Positions 20,419-20,885 of a stretch of 20,885 nucleotides of DNA are shown piece by piece (position 1 is the first letter of the stretch; the number at the start of each line of letters is the position of its first letter). The stretch covers positions 13,960,769 to 13,981,653 of the forward strand of contig JBOZIK010000001.1 in assembly GCA_051453625.1 (NCBI GenBank), read 5' to 3'. Source of the stretch: Welwitschia mirabilis (taxonomy: Eukaryota > Gnetophyta > Gnetopsida > Welwitschiales). The notes beneath the pieces are model-generated. The model ran no database searches and had not been told where the DNA came from. It was given only the letters and a program-made list of their open reading frames with translations. The translations under genes and the position numbers were made by a program.

Positions 20419-20518
20419 NNNNNNNNNNNNNNNNNNNNNNNNNNNNNNNNNNNNNNNNNNNNNNNNNNNNNNNNNNNNNNNNNNNNNNNNNNNNNNNNNN
20501 NNNNNNNNNNNNNNNNNN
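20419..20518. other. Assembly gap (100 N) in repeat
   Basis: A 100-base run of N following the 36-base repeat. The right flank is not a copy of the left one. Confidence 0.95.
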
Positions 20519-20726
20519 ATATGGACGCTACAAAGTTTAACTTTTCTATTAATAATATAGATAGTTTTAATGCTTTTGATAGAGTAGAAGAAAGAGGATT
20601 TAATCCCTTACTAAATAAGTAATGTTTATAAGTTTAGAATAAGAAAAGCGGGCATTTTGCTTTGAGGTATTACAACATCAAAGTAAGTTGAAAGTTTTTA
20701 ACATTAGTATTTTTGGGGTGTTACAA

Positions 20727-20860
20727 TTTGGTATCGAAGTTTTAATGATAAATATTTTCAACTGTAGAAATTTAGAATGTTACATTTTGGTATCAGAGCA
20801 TTAAATTTGAAGATTTTCATAAGTTTAATTATTAGGCCTTTATATTTGGTATCAAAGCAC
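20727..20860 (+). repeat. Three tandem Met-tRNA primer-binding sites, 59-base step
   Basis: TGGTATCGAAG (20729), TGGTATCAGAGCA (20788) and TGGTATCAAAGCAC (20847) begin exactly 59 bases apart. The middle one is a perfect match to the usual primer-binding site, which pairs with the 3' end of initiator Met tRNA and starts minus-strand DNA synthesis. The first two are each preceded by TGTTACA, the LTR end, and the third by TTATA. The first unit also shares further bases with the second (…ATTTTCA at the same offset), so the whole 59-base unit, including the LTR edge, was duplicated. Confidence 0.85.
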
Positions 20861-20885
20861 TAGGTTGTGAATTCTCTAGGCATAG

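Larger units (their letters stand above)
17965..20725 (+). mobile_element. Long LTR, Tekay/Del-like Ty3/gypsy
   Basis: The proposed start TGTCATGTCCACATTTTTAC resembles the TGTCACG... start common in Tekay/Del LTRs of plants. The end, GGGGTGTTACA (20715-20725), is followed after one base by TTTGGTATC, the Met-tRNA primer-binding site. In between lie a TATA box 481 bases in, a short exon with a donor site ATCG|GTATGG near 18570, and three tandem repeats (72 bases; AATGAGG type; 36 bases), all typical of these long, structured LTRs. It is about 2.76 kb including gaps of 47, 100, 553 and 100 N, so the true length is unknown. The element body begins at 20726 and leaves the window. The end is well supported; the start is less so. 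Confidence 0.65.

Noticed and set aside
20519-20622. Short plus-strand frame after the gap
   Set aside because: It lies inside the LTR just before its end and has no family resemblance. Its upstream part is N.

Overview
The window looks like intergenic DNA from a plant nuclear genome, probably a eudicot. It is very A+T-rich (roughly 70% by eye), broken by 15 runs of N, and filled with decayed LTR retrotransposons. I see no intact host gene, no rRNA or tRNA gene and no CRISPR array. Every recognisable coding stretch is a pseudogene of a retroelement. It carries stop codons and small frameshifts, and many changes look like C-to-T or G-to-A, as expected of old methylated repeats. I did not assign a species.

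Layout. 1-1.7 kb: leader-like DNA and a broken Ty3/gypsy gag on the plus strand. 1.7-5.4 kb: a (GA)n microsatellite, T-rich DNA, then an LTR-like block (a 503-base segment present twice around a gap, followed by a TATA box). 5.5-7.2 kb: AT-rich DNA with a minus-strand promoter, untranslated exon and splice donor, probably another LTR. 7.24-10.38 kb: a minus-strand Ty3/gypsy element, readable in order as gag, zinc knuckle, aspartic protease, reverse transcriptase and RNase H, with no integrase seen after it. A C-rich insert lies inside its RNase H. 10.53-11.37 kb: a degenerate 27-base minisatellite. 11.4-14.3 kb: unassigned AT-rich DNA. 14.33-15.44 kb: a candidate LTR of Ty1/copia style (TGTTGTC...GACAACA) with a good TATA box and a disrupted primer-binding site. 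15.4-17.96 kb: unassigned. 17.965-20.725 kb: a long Tekay/Del-style LTR with TATA box, splice donor and three different internal tandem repeats. It is followed by three initiator-Met-tRNA primer-binding-site copies spaced exactly 59 bases apart, and the element runs out of the window.

The assembly needs care. Five of the ten gaps of exactly 100 N have clear direct duplications of the same sequence on both sides (64 to 503 bases, about 1-8% different, almost no indels), and a sixth has a 15-base one. In the reverse transcriptase and gag, where protein homology gives the true order, one copy is enough. These are most likely unmerged overlaps between contigs or haplotypes, not real tandem repeats. 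No new gene system was found. The most unusual items are the tandem primer-binding sites, the G-quadruplex-prone insert in RNase H, the 27-base minisatellite and the duplicated gap edges.
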